A stretch of 7,516 nt of DNA, from assembly GCA_011620465.1 (NCBI GenBank), contig WOZC01000135.1, forward strand, positions 1 to 7,516, written 5' to 3'. The DNA is from Anaerolineaceae bacterium (GTDB lineage Bacteria; Chloroflexota; Anaerolineae; Anaerolineales; Anaerolineaceae). The position numbers were made by a program, and so were the translations under genes. The stretch's first letter is position 1; each line of letters opens with the position of its first letter. The notes beneath the pieces were generated by a model. It saw only the letters and a list, made by a program, of their open reading frames with translations. It was not told the DNA's origin and did no database searches. This document shows positions 1 to 6,178 of the stretch, piece by piece.

Positions 1-300
1 CTTGAAGGCAGCTTCCCGGCTATGACCATCCCCGCCAATGCCAGGTTTACCGCGATTTTGGCCTGCAAGCGCGGTAATACAGCTTGTGACGTCAATTTCA
101 GTTTGAATTACGAGGATTCTTCCGGCAACCGGCATGAGTTGGCTGCCTGGAACGAGATCCATGACCTGCAATATCAACGGCTTGACGTTGACCTTGGCTC
201 GCTTGGTGGAAAGCAGGTGAAAATCGTGCTGCTGCTTAAAGCAAATGGCTCACCTTCCGGAGACATGATCCATTTACTGAAGCCAATGATCAAACCTTGA
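1..300 (+). CDS. C-terminal part of a probable secreted beta-sandwich protein (5' end outside window)
   Basis: The reading frame is open from base 1 to the TGA at 298-300, giving 99 visible residues. The first internal ATG (base 22) is unlikely to be the true start, because the frame continues upstream without a stop and no ribosome binding site precedes it. The fragment alternates short hydrophobic and polar stretches, as in a beta-sandwich, and has two cysteines seven residues apart (fragment residues 22 and 29) that could form a disulfide if exported. It ends shortly after a DMIHLLKPMI strand. From memory, this resembles the C-terminal domain found in Anaerolineae surface proteins that also carry NBR1-like Ig-like domains, which would fit the next gene. 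No catalytic motif is visible and no function is assigned. The coding call is fairly safe; the domain identity is tentative. Confidence 0.7.
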   Translation, partial: LEGSFPAMTIPANARFTAILACKRGNTACDVNFSLNYEDSSGNRHELAAWNEIHDLQYQRLDVDLGSLGGKQVKIVLLLKANGSPSGDMIHLLKPMIKP

Positions 301-305
301 GCCAG

Positions 306-316
306 GTCAACTTGAC
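306..316. promoter_or_regulatory. Short palindrome overlapping the -35 box (possible operator)
   Basis: GTCAACTTGAC is a perfect 5-bp inverted repeat around a single central base, and its right half forms most of the TTGACA -35 hexamer. A regulator bound here would block RNA polymerase. The palindrome is short, and half of it is explained by the -35 consensus, so it may be chance. Confidence 0.25.
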
Positions 317-340
317 AAATCAGAAAATAGCCGTCACAAT
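312..340 (+). promoter_or_regulatory. Sigma-70-type promoter for the lipoprotein-queG pair
   Basis: A perfect -35 hexamer TTGACA lies at 312-317. A 17-nt spacer separates it from CACAAT at 335-340, which matches four of six bases of the -10 consensus. An AT-rich stretch follows (343-357). The site lies 39 nt upstream of the lipoprotein ATG, so the leader would be about 30 nt. No rho-independent terminator is visible between the preceding stop codon and this site, so readthrough from upstream is also possible. Confidence 0.55.
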
Positions 341-367
341 TACCATAAATTAATTATCCTTCTCGTG

Positions 368-372
368 AAAGG
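368..372 (+). promoter_or_regulatory. Ribosome binding site that selects ATG 380 over GTG 365
   Basis: AAAGG at 368-372 lies 7 nt before the ATG at 380. The in-frame GTG at 365 has only pyrimidine-rich sequence before it, and starting there would place this Shine-Dalgarno element inside the gene. The ATG start also gives a textbook lipoprotein signal peptide (Met-Asp-Arg-Lys-Lys and then a hydrophobic core). Confidence 0.65.
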
Positions 373-379
373 TGTAACG

Positions 380-1024
380 ATGGACAGAAAAAAGATAACA
401 ATAGTCCTTTTGGTAGGACTTGTATTGTTGGTTGCGATCTCAGGATGCCGACCACAAGAAGATCCGCAAGCTGAAGCAGCCCGCCAAACCAATGTAGCTG
501 AAACCGTCGCGATCCAGTTTACCAAGACTGCCATCGCCCGCCCCACGGATACCCCCGTGCCAACTGCCACGACTGCGCCAACAGCAACGGCAACCGCAAC
601 GCTCACAACGGTCGTCCCAACAGCCGCCATGGGCACCACACCCTCACCACAGGTCACAACCACAAGAGCAGCTCCTACTGCTTCGGGCGGTATTGATGCC
701 GGGGTTTGGACGCGCAGTGCTCCCGCGGACGATTCCAATGTGACCGCAGGGAATAAGTTCCAGGTTGTCGTCACCTTGATGAACACAGGTACAACCACCT
801 GGACGACGGATTATTACATCCAGTATGTTGATGGGAACAATTTTGGCATTTCTCAGACCACTTTCAAGATGCCTACTGAAGTTCCACCCACTATGAGCAT
901 CCAATTCACATTGAATTTCACTGCTCCACAGACCGTTGGCGTTGCGAAGAGTAATTGGAATATCGTCAATGCCAGTAACGTGCCGTTTGGGTACTTCTAC
1001 TTTCAATACAATATCACCAACTAA
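380..1024 (+). CDS. Lipoprotein with Thr/Pro-rich linker and NBR1-like Ig-like domain
   Basis: A 214-residue protein from ATG 380; the frame also allows a GTG start at 365, adding five residues. Residues 1-22 form a lipoprotein signal peptide: DRKK, a hydrophobic core, then the lipobox ISGC with Cys23 as the expected lipidated residue. An Ala/Gln-rich stretch (24-53) leads into a low-complexity Thr/Pro/Ala linker (about 54-104), which probably holds the last domain away from the membrane. Residues about 110-213 look like the Ig-like domain of the NBR1 type: they contain NTGTTTW (135-141), a Y-x-x-x-Y-V-D-G strand, the P-P-T-M-S-I-x-F turn, and a closing FGYFYFQYNI strand. That fold is a recurrent extracellular module in Anaerolineae. 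It is probably anchored outside the cytoplasmic membrane and may bind a surface polymer or protein, but no ligand can be read from the sequence. Its placement 17 nt before queG suggests co-transcription, without an obvious functional link. Confidence 0.85.
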   Translation: MDRKKITIVLLVGLVLLVAISGCRPQEDPQAEAARQTNVAETVAIQFTKTAIARPTDTPVPTATTAPTATATATLTTVVPTAAMGTTPSPQVTTTRAAPTASGGIDAGVWTRSAPADDSNVTAGNKFQVVVTLMNTGTTTWTTDYYIQYVDGNNFGISQTTFKMPTEVPPTMSIQFTLNFTAPQTVGVAKSNWNIVNASNVPFGYFYFQYNITN

Positions 1025-1041
1025 ACCTGTAAGCAGGACCA

Positions 1042-2073
1042 ATGACTCTAAAAGCAAAAATCAAAGCCGGGGCTGAAAGCCTCGGCTTTGTTGCCGTTGG
1101 GTTTACAAATATCAAACCTTTACCTGGGATGCAGCAATACAAGGATTGGATCGAAAAAGGTCAGCAGGCGGAGATGGCGTACCTTGCCAGCCAACGGTCG
1201 CTTGAAGCGCGTGCTGATGCAAAGCAATTGCTGCCCTCTTGTCAAACTGTGATCAGCTTGTTGTCAAGCTATCCTCCTCCGGCAGACCGGCGGTCAGCTG
1301 GAATAATCGGGGTCGAAGGGAGGATCGCTGCATATGCTTTGCAGAGGGATTATCACGAAGTCCTCAGCGAACGGCTTGAAAAGTTGGCTTATCTGATTAA
1401 GACTCTGGCTGAGGTTGAAGTGCAAACCTACGCTTGTGTAGACAGCGCACCTATCCTGGAAAAAAGCTATGCGCATAAGGCTGGTTTGGGGTGGATCGGG
1501 AGGAATTCGCTCCTCCTCCATCCTGATTTTGGGTCGTGGACCTTTCTGTCAGAGTTGCTGATCAGCCTGGAACTGGAGCCTGACCCACCCTTCGAAGCAG
1601 ATGGTTGTGGAGAATGCCAGCTGTGCCTCAGGGCTTGCCCGACCCAGGCAATCCTGCCTGACCGCACCATCGATGCCAGGCGCTGCCTGAGTTACCTGAC
1701 CATCGAGAACCGCGGAGCGATCCCAGTGGAGTTTCGGAAAGCAGTTGGAGATCGCATTTTTGGCTGCGACCAATGCCAGAGCGTTTGCCCGGTGAATAAA
1801 AAAGTGCATCAGGAACCGCAACAAACAGCTATTGAAGAATTCCCTGATTTAGTGGAAAGCTTCCGGCTGACTGCAGAAGAATTTAAGCAGAAATATCGCC
1901 ACACGCCGGTTTGGCGCGCGAAATACACCGGCTTTCGGCGCAACCTCGCCATTGCGATAGGCAACAGTGGGCAAAAAGAGTTTTTACCGTTGTTGGAAGG
2001 TGCCTTATTGAACGAAAGCGATCCAGTCGTTGCAGACGCTATTGAATGGGCATTGGGGGAATTGGTACAGTAA
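1042..2073 (+). CDS. queG: Epoxyqueuosine reductase QueG
   Basis: A 343-residue cytosolic enzyme that reduces epoxyqueuosine to queuosine at the wobble position of GUN-anticodon tRNAs (Asp, Asn, His, Tyr), the last step of de novo queuosine synthesis. The family uses cobalamin and two [4Fe-4S] clusters. The N-terminal cobalamin-binding region contains VDSAPILEKSYAHKAGLGWIG (starting at residue 133, minus the first base of context), in which Asp134 matches the family's proposed catalytic acid. Eight cysteines fit the two clusters: C189, C192, C195 and C199 in a CGEC..C...CP motif, and C215, C242, C245 and C249 in the second. The conserved CLSYLTIENRG segment spans 215-225. The C-terminus (about 300-343) is a short HEAT-like helical repeat ending in WALGELVQ, so the protein is complete but some 35-40 residues shorter than E. 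coli or Bacillus QueG. An AGGA lies only 3 nt before the ATG, a close spacing. Other que genes are not in the window. Confidence 0.95.
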   Translation: MTLKAKIKAGAESLGFVAVGFTNIKPLPGMQQYKDWIEKGQQAEMAYLASQRSLEARADAKQLLPSCQTVISLLSSYPPPADRRSAGIIGVEGRIAAYALQRDYHEVLSERLEKLAYLIKTLAEVEVQTYACVDSAPILEKSYAHKAGLGWIGRNSLLLHPDFGSWTFLSELLISLELEPDPPFEADGCGECQLCLRACPTQAILPDRTIDARRCLSYLTIENRGAIPVEFRKAVGDRIFGCDQCQSVCPVNKKVHQEPQQTAIEEFPDLVESFRLTAEEFKQKYRHTPVWRAKYTGFRRNLAIAIGNSGQKEFLPLLEGALLNESDPVVADAIEWALGELVQ

Positions 2074-2109
2074 GGAAGAATCCTGTCATCCTGAGCAAAT
2101 CATACGAAA

Positions 2110-2160
2110 AGAGCCGGATTGGAACCCTGGAGAAAGGAGCTCCAGGGCAGGAGAGCCGAT
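2110..2160. repeat. Perfect hairpin flanked by short near-identical direct repeats
   Basis: CCCTGGAG (2125-2132) and CTCCAGGG (2140-2147) form a perfect 8-bp stem closed by a 7-nt purine loop AAAGGAG (2133-2139). The stem is flanked by AGAGCCGGAT (2110-2119) and AGAGCCGAT (2152-2160), which differ by one G. No T-run follows, so it is not a standard terminator. It could be a transcript-stabilising hairpin, a degenerate copy of a dispersed palindromic repeat, or the trace of a small insertion. Only one copy exists in this window. Confidence 0.5.
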
Positions 2161-2175
2161 CTCGGCGAAAAAAAA
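2155..2175. repeat. Small GC hairpin followed by an A8 tract
   Basis: GCCG (2155-2158) pairs with CGGC (2163-2166) around the 4-nt loop ATCT; the stem can extend to 5 bp with a 2-nt loop. It is followed by G and eight A residues (2168-2175). On the minus strand the T-run would come before the hairpin, so this is not a terminator in either direction. Confidence 0.35.
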
Positions 2176-2223
2176 CAGAGCGCTGGTGGTTATTCGTTCG
2201 TGGATCCGATGCTTTATTTATGG

Positions 2224-2244
2224 CATAATTAGCCTGGTAGCTAA
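2224..2244 (+). promoter_or_regulatory. Weak -10-like element and inverted repeat before the mannosidase operon
   Basis: CATAAT at 2224-2229 matches five of six bases of a -10 box, 32 nt before the ATG, but no convincing -35 hexamer sits 16-18 nt upstream. Overlapping it by one base is an inverted repeat, TTAGC (2229-2233) and GCTAA (2240-2244), separated by 6 nt. If transcription starts here, the repeat would cover the start point, a usual operator position. Both elements are short and could be chance. Confidence 0.25.
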
Positions 2245-2250
2245 CCAATC

Positions 2251-2256
2251 AAGGAG
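2251..2256 (+). promoter_or_regulatory. Strong ribosome binding site of the mannosidase gene
   Basis: AAGGAG lies 5 nt before the ATG at 2262 and is the best Shine-Dalgarno match in the window. It fixes the start, which also places the conserved HTHWD motif at residues 9-13, as expected for bacterial GH38 enzymes without a signal peptide. Confidence 0.75.
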
Positions 2257-2261
2257 ATTCC

Positions 2262-5156
2262 ATGCAAATCTTACACATCATCTCTCACACTCATTGGGAC
2301 CGGGAATGGTATAAGACCTTTCAGCAATTCCGCCTTCAGCTCGTCCATTTGGTGGACAACTTGCTGGTCATTCTCGACAAAGACCCGGAATATCTGCACT
2401 TCATGCTCGATGGACAGACGATTGTGTTGGAAGATTACCTGCAGATGCGCATGGCAAACCTGCCTCTCCTTCAGAAGCATATCCAGGAGAACCGTGTTTT
2501 GATCGGTCCCTGGTATATTCTACCCGACGAATTCCTGGTATCACCTGAAGCTACCATCCGAAATCTCATGATTGGCAAGCAAATTTGCGCGCTTTTTGGA
2601 CAGCGTATGATGATCGGCTATATTCCTGACCCATTCGGTCACATCGGGCAAATGCCCCAGATCCTGAACGGTTTCCACATGGACACCGCCTGTCTCTGGC
2701 GCGGCGTGCCCAAAGATTCTCCGACACTTCTACGCTGGCAGTCCCCCGACGGCAGCAGCGTTCTGCTCGCGCATCTCTACGATGGCTACGGCAACATCGC
2801 GGAATGGCCTGCAAGCGACCCTGACCAGAGCCTGATGGATCTGGACAACGAAGCAGATAAACTGGAACCGTTCAACCCAACCAGCCACTTTTTACTGATG
2901 CGCGGGACTGACCACCTTGAGCCGCGTCCTGAATTGCCCGAACACATCCGCTATTACAACCAGCACGAAACAGCTGAGAGAAGAGCGCTGCATTCCACGC
3001 TGCCCGCCTACCTGACAGCAGTCAGCCAGGAATTGGAAGAAAAATCGATCCTCCTACCGACCCTGAGTGGAGAATTGCGCGACCCACAAAAAGCCCACAT
3101 GCTTCCGGGCGTCCTCTCGACACGCATGTGGATCAAGCAGCGCAACCACGATTCCGAGACCAAGCTGGAACGATGGGTAGAACCCTTCAGCACCTGGGCA
3201 GAACTACTCAAAAGAGGTGATGCTGCCTTCCTGCCGCTCAAGCAGCATCAAAAGAGCACCCGTCTCGCCGACCCCGGTCCGATTATCCATCAAACCTGGA
3301 AACTGCTTATCAGCAACCACCCCCATGATTCGATTTGCGGTTGTTCAATCGACGAAACCCATGCAGACATGATCAGCCGATTTGACCAGGTGGACCAAAT
3401 TGCAGAAATCATAACAAACCAAAGCCTGACTGCGATCCAGTCAGAAATCAACACTCAAGGACCTGAGCTGGATAACAAGCTGGCTGCTGTAACCGTTTTC
3501 AATGCCTCCCCTTATCCCAAGACGGATCTCGTCTGTGTCAGTATCGATATGGCAAGCGAAGACTGCGACCTGAGCGTGGTCGATGGGGCGGGCAACAAGA
3601 TCCCCTGCCAATGGGAATGGGAGGAAAGGGAATTCCTCGAGTCAAACACCTACCAGGTGAAAAACTTGATGGGATTGCTGACCAACGCCAGTACCAGCGG
3701 GCACAATAACAAGAGATTGATCAGGGCAAAATTGGGGCAAGACCTGGACATGCCTTGTATCGATGCCGAATTTTCCAGCTTCCTGGAACCTGATAACCAA
3801 AAGTTGGAAAGCGCATTATCAGAAGTTATGGGGTTGATATTGAGCAGCGATCCGGAAAGAATGGTACGGGTCAAAGTTTTCAACGTTGCCACTGCCCGTC
3901 TTTCCTTTGTCGCAAGTGATGTACCCGCCATGGGCTACCAGACCTGGTGGGTTTGCAGCCAACCGGCAAAGGAAATTGCGTCTCTCGAATGGGAAGATGA
4001 CGAAGAGGAGCTGGAGAGCATTTCCAACGAGTACTTTACGCTCATATTGACTGGAGAAGATGGCAGCTTCAGCCTTTACGATAAAACCAACGCTATCTCT
4101 TATGAGAATCTGAACGCCTTTGTCGATCGCGGCGATCGTGGTGATGAATACAATTACACCCCGCCAGAAAACGACACTGTTTTCGTCCCCCACATCGAAA
4201 GCGTTGAGACCATCAAAGATTCCCTGTCCGAGATGCTCGTTTTACGCATGAACCTGGTAATTCCCATCGGTTTGAGAACAGATCGTACCAGCCGAAGTGA
4301 GGAATTAGTGACCTGTCCATTGGATGTCGCTATCAACCTGACCCAGGGTTTGCCGCAGGTGAACATCCAGGTGGTTTTCGACAACCATGCCCTGGATCAC
4401 CGTCTGGAAGTGCGCTTCCCCAGCGGGTTGGTGGTAGACAAAGCCCGTTTCGATGGTCATTTCCAGATCGTGGAACGCACGCTGGACATGCCACAAGTCG
4501 ACTTTACCTGGCGCGAGCTGCCCCGTCCAGAAGTACCGCAGCGTGCCTTCACAGACGTAAGCATTGCAAGTCATGGGCTCACCATCGCTAACCGCGGATT
4601 ACCAGAAGTGGCCGTTCTGCGGGATGAGGAAGACAAAGCTGAAATCGCTCTCACCCTGCTGCGCTGCATTGGCTGGCTTTCACGGGACGATTTGTGGAAT
4701 CGCCAGGGACAGGCTGGACCGCCTCTGCCCACCCTGGCTGCGCAGGAACAGGCAACTTATTTGTTCAATTACGCCATTATTCCGCATGGCGTTGATTTTG
4801 GCAGTGCTGTGCAACTGGCTCAATCTTTCCAGACTGACTTTGACGCTCTCGTTGGACAGCTGCAAAGTGGACGTTTGGAAGGAAACGCTCAGATGGTAAC
4901 TGTGACACCCTCAGAATTCATGATCACCGCGCTCAAAGAAGCCGAGAACGAAGCCGGCTGGATCTTGCGGGGGGTCAACCTTTCTGATGTAACGATCAAT
5001 GTGAAGGTCAAGCCCAACCTTCCTTACAAATCCGCGGCATTGGTTAACCTGGATGAAAGTTACCTGACTGATCTGGCGGTGAACCAGGCAGGCGAAGTTG
5101 AGCTGCCAGTCGGCGCTCATAAAATTGTGACGCTCTTTTTCAGGATCAGCGAATAA
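2262..5156 (+). CDS. Cytosolic GH38 alpha-mannosidase
   Basis: A 964-residue glycoside hydrolase of family 38, a metal-dependent retaining exo-alpha-mannosidase. The N-terminal catalytic domain (about 1-270) opens with SHTHWDREW (8-16). By comparison with Drosophila Golgi mannosidase II, His11, Asp13, Asp123 (in IPDPFGH) and His355 (in NHPHDSICG) are the expected Zn ligands, Asp123 is also the nucleophile, and Asp217 (in RGTDH) is the likely acid/base. The helical middle domain spans about 275-380. The rest is the C-terminal beta-sandwich region, with the conserved GDRGDEYNY (624-632) and a typical segment near 755-830 (SHGLTIANRGLPE, then LLRCIGWLSR). There is no signal peptide, so it should act in the cytoplasm on imported or internal mannosides. 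From memory it resembles the Streptococcus pyogenes GH38 (alpha-1,3-mannosidase) and, more distantly, E. coli MngB, which cleaves 2-O-(6-phospho-mannosyl)-glycerate; the exact linkage cannot be read from sequence. It leads a run with dus (2-nt gap) and a transporter gene. Confidence 0.93.
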   Translation: MQILHIISHTHWDREWYKTFQQFRLQLVHLVDNLLVILDKDPEYLHFMLDGQTIVLEDYLQMRMANLPLLQKHIQENRVLIGPWYILPDEFLVSPEATIRNLMIGKQICALFGQRMMIGYIPDPFGHIGQMPQILNGFHMDTACLWRGVPKDSPTLLRWQSPDGSSVLLAHLYDGYGNIAEWPASDPDQSLMDLDNEADKLEPFNPTSHFLLMRGTDHLEPRPELPEHIRYYNQHETAERRALHSTLPAYLTAVSQELEEKSILLPTLSGELRDPQKAHMLPGVLSTRMWIKQRNHDSETKLERWVEPFSTWAELLKRGDAAFLPLKQHQKSTRLADPGPIIHQTWKLLISNHPHDSICGCSIDETHADMISRFDQVDQIAEIITNQSLTAIQSEINTQGPELDNKLAAVTVFNASPYPKTDLVCVSIDMASEDCDLSVVDGAGNKIPCQWEWEEREFLESNTYQVKNLMGLLTNASTSGHNNKRLIRAKLGQDLDMPCIDAEFSSFLEPDNQKLESALSEVMGLILSSDPERMVRVKVFNVATARLSFVASDVPAMGYQTWWVCSQPAKEIASLEWEDDEEELESISNEYFTLILTGEDGSFSLYDKTNAISYENLNAFVDRGDRGDEYNYTPPENDTVFVPHIESVETIKDSLSEMLVLRMNLVIPIGLRTDRTSRSEELVTCPLDVAINLTQGLPQVNIQVVFDNHALDHRLEVRFPSGLVVDKARFDGHFQIVERTLDMPQVDFTWRELPRPEVPQRAFTDVSIASHGLTIANRGLPEVAVLRDEEDKAEIALTLLRCIGWLSRDDLWNRQGQAGPPLPTLAAQEQATYLFNYAIIPHGVDFGSAVQLAQSFQTDFDALVGQLQSGRLEGNAQMVTVTPSEFMITALKEAENEAGWILRGVNLSDVTINVKVKPNLPYKSAALVNLDESYLTDLAVNQAGEVELPVGAHKIVTLFFRISE

Positions 5157-5158
5157 GA

Positions 5159-6175
5159 ATGGACCAGGCAGCGCTTTCTCCAAATTTGATGATCGGTGAA
5201 CTCCCGATCTACGGGCAATTGATTCTGGCACCTATGGATGGGCTCTCCGATGCCAGTTTCCGCTGGATCACGAGGAAATTGGGCTCGGCTTATTCGGTCT
5301 CCGAATTTATCAATACCCTTGATTACGCCAACCAAAAAAGCTATGAGAAAAAAAGACTCCTATTCCGGGAAGCCGAACGCCCCTTTGCCGTGCAACTGCT
5401 GGATAATGATGCCGTACGTATGGCGGAGTGTGCCGCTCGGATCGAGGAGGAATTCCATCCCGATATGATCGATATCAACATGGGCTGTTCAGCAAAAAGT
5501 GTGGCAGGGCGCGGTGCCGGCGTCGGAATGATGCGCAATCCCCAACTCGTTCGCGATACCTTTCGTCTGGTAACACAAGCAGTGAATGTGCCTGTGACCG
5601 CAAAAATGCGCCTTGGTTGGGATGAAACCAGCCATAATTTTATTGAACTTTCTGAGCTGGCTGTCGAGAATGGTGCCAAACTGGTCGCTTTGCATGGTCG
5701 CACCCAGAAAAATTCCTTCAACAAACCCGCTCGCTGGGCGCAGATTGGTGAGCTGAAACGCAGGCTGAACGTGCCGGTGATTGGCAACGGCGATGTCAAA
5801 AGCGTAGCAGACGCCAAAAGGATGTTGGAAGAAACCGACTGTGATGCCGTGATGGTTGGACGGGCTGCCAAAGCCAATCCCTGGATATTCAGTTGGCGCG
5901 ACCGCGATGAAGTGCCGGTTCAGGAGGTTTATCAAGTAGCGCGTTTTCAGCTCGAAGATATGATCAGGCTTCAACCAGAGCGCGGCGTGATGCCCTTTCG
6001 CAAATATCTGAAAGCCTATCTCGACCCTTACGAAATCCCACGGGAGCAAATGAAAACCTTGCTTACTTCAAATGAACCGGAGGCATTGACGAAATTAGTG
6101 GACGATACGTTCTTTTCCCTTGGCGCAAGAGCTGAGGAACAACAAATCATAGATTATTCAATAGGAAATGAGTAA
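5159..6175 (+). CDS. dus: tRNA-dihydrouridine synthase (Dus family)
   Basis: A 338-residue flavoenzyme that reduces specific uridines to dihydrouridine in tRNA, mostly in the D-loop, using FMN and NADPH. The TIM-barrel domain (about 18-245) starts with LAPMDGLSD (23-31). The active-site segment DINMGCSAKSVAGRGAG (105-121) holds the catalytic Cys110. FMN contacts expected for the family are Lys149 (TAKMRLGW), His179 (LHGRT), Asn210-Gly-Asp212 and Gly234-Arg235. The C-terminal helical tRNA-binding domain (about 250-335) includes MPFRKYLKAYL. Length is normal. The residue after Cys110 is Ser, where most Dus proteins have Pro. The ATG lies 2 nt after the mannosidase stop with no good ribosome binding site (AGGA is 13 nt away), which suggests translational coupling. 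The next in-frame ATG (5189) has no better site. The target uridine position (DusA, DusB or DusC type) cannot be assigned confidently. Confidence 0.93.
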   Translation: MDQAALSPNLMIGELPIYGQLILAPMDGLSDASFRWITRKLGSAYSVSEFINTLDYANQKSYEKKRLLFREAERPFAVQLLDNDAVRMAECAARIEEEFHPDMIDINMGCSAKSVAGRGAGVGMMRNPQLVRDTFRLVTQAVNVPVTAKMRLGWDETSHNFIELSELAVENGAKLVALHGRTQKNSFNKPARWAQIGELKRRLNVPVIGNGDVKSVADAKRMLEETDCDAVMVGRAAKANPWIFSWRDRDEVPVQEVYQVARFQLEDMIRLQPERGVMPFRKYLKAYLDPYEIPREQMKTLLTSNEPEALTKLVDDTFFSLGARAEEQQIIDYSIGNE

Positions 6176-6178
6176 AAA

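Larger units (their letters stand above)
2074..2261. other. Non-coding interval between queG and the mannosidase gene
   Basis: These 188 nt contain no credible gene; short open frames here overlap both neighbours and have no family-like sequence. The interval begins with a CCTGTCATCCTGAGC stretch (2080-2094 region), continues with the structured element at 2110-2175, and ends in an AT-rich stretch before the next start codon. No hairpin followed by a T-run is present, so a classical rho-independent terminator for queG is not seen. Confidence 0.7.

Noticed and set aside
545..680. Tandem DNA repeat in the lipoprotein gene
   Set aside because: The repetition is at the level of Thr/Pro/Ala codons in a low-complexity linker, without a fixed DNA repeat unit.
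340..798. Minus-strand open frame of 152 codons opposite the lipoprotein gene
   Set aside because: Its Val/Ala-rich sequence is the antisense of the Thr/Pro/Ala linker, it has no family-like motifs, and the + strand gene is well supported by its signal peptide and domain.
2125..2175. Rho-independent terminator after queG
   Set aside because: The 8-bp stem is followed by purine-rich sequence and the second hairpin by an A-tract, not a T-run; on the minus strand the T-run precedes the hairpin.
2030..2314. Possible small genes in the queG-mannosidase interval
   Set aside because: The short frames run into both neighbours, have no convincing ribosome binding site, and encode hairpin and repeat sequence with no protein-like pattern.
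4122..4145. CGATCG-CGG-CGATCG direct repeat in the mannosidase gene
   Set aside because: It encodes the conserved DRGDRGDEYNY motif of GH38 proteins and needs no separate explanation.
5341..6049. Two long minus-strand open frames (178 and 186 codons) opposite dus
   Set aside because: They overlap each other and a clearly recognised Dus gene, show no recognisable motifs, and have no promoter or ribosome binding context.
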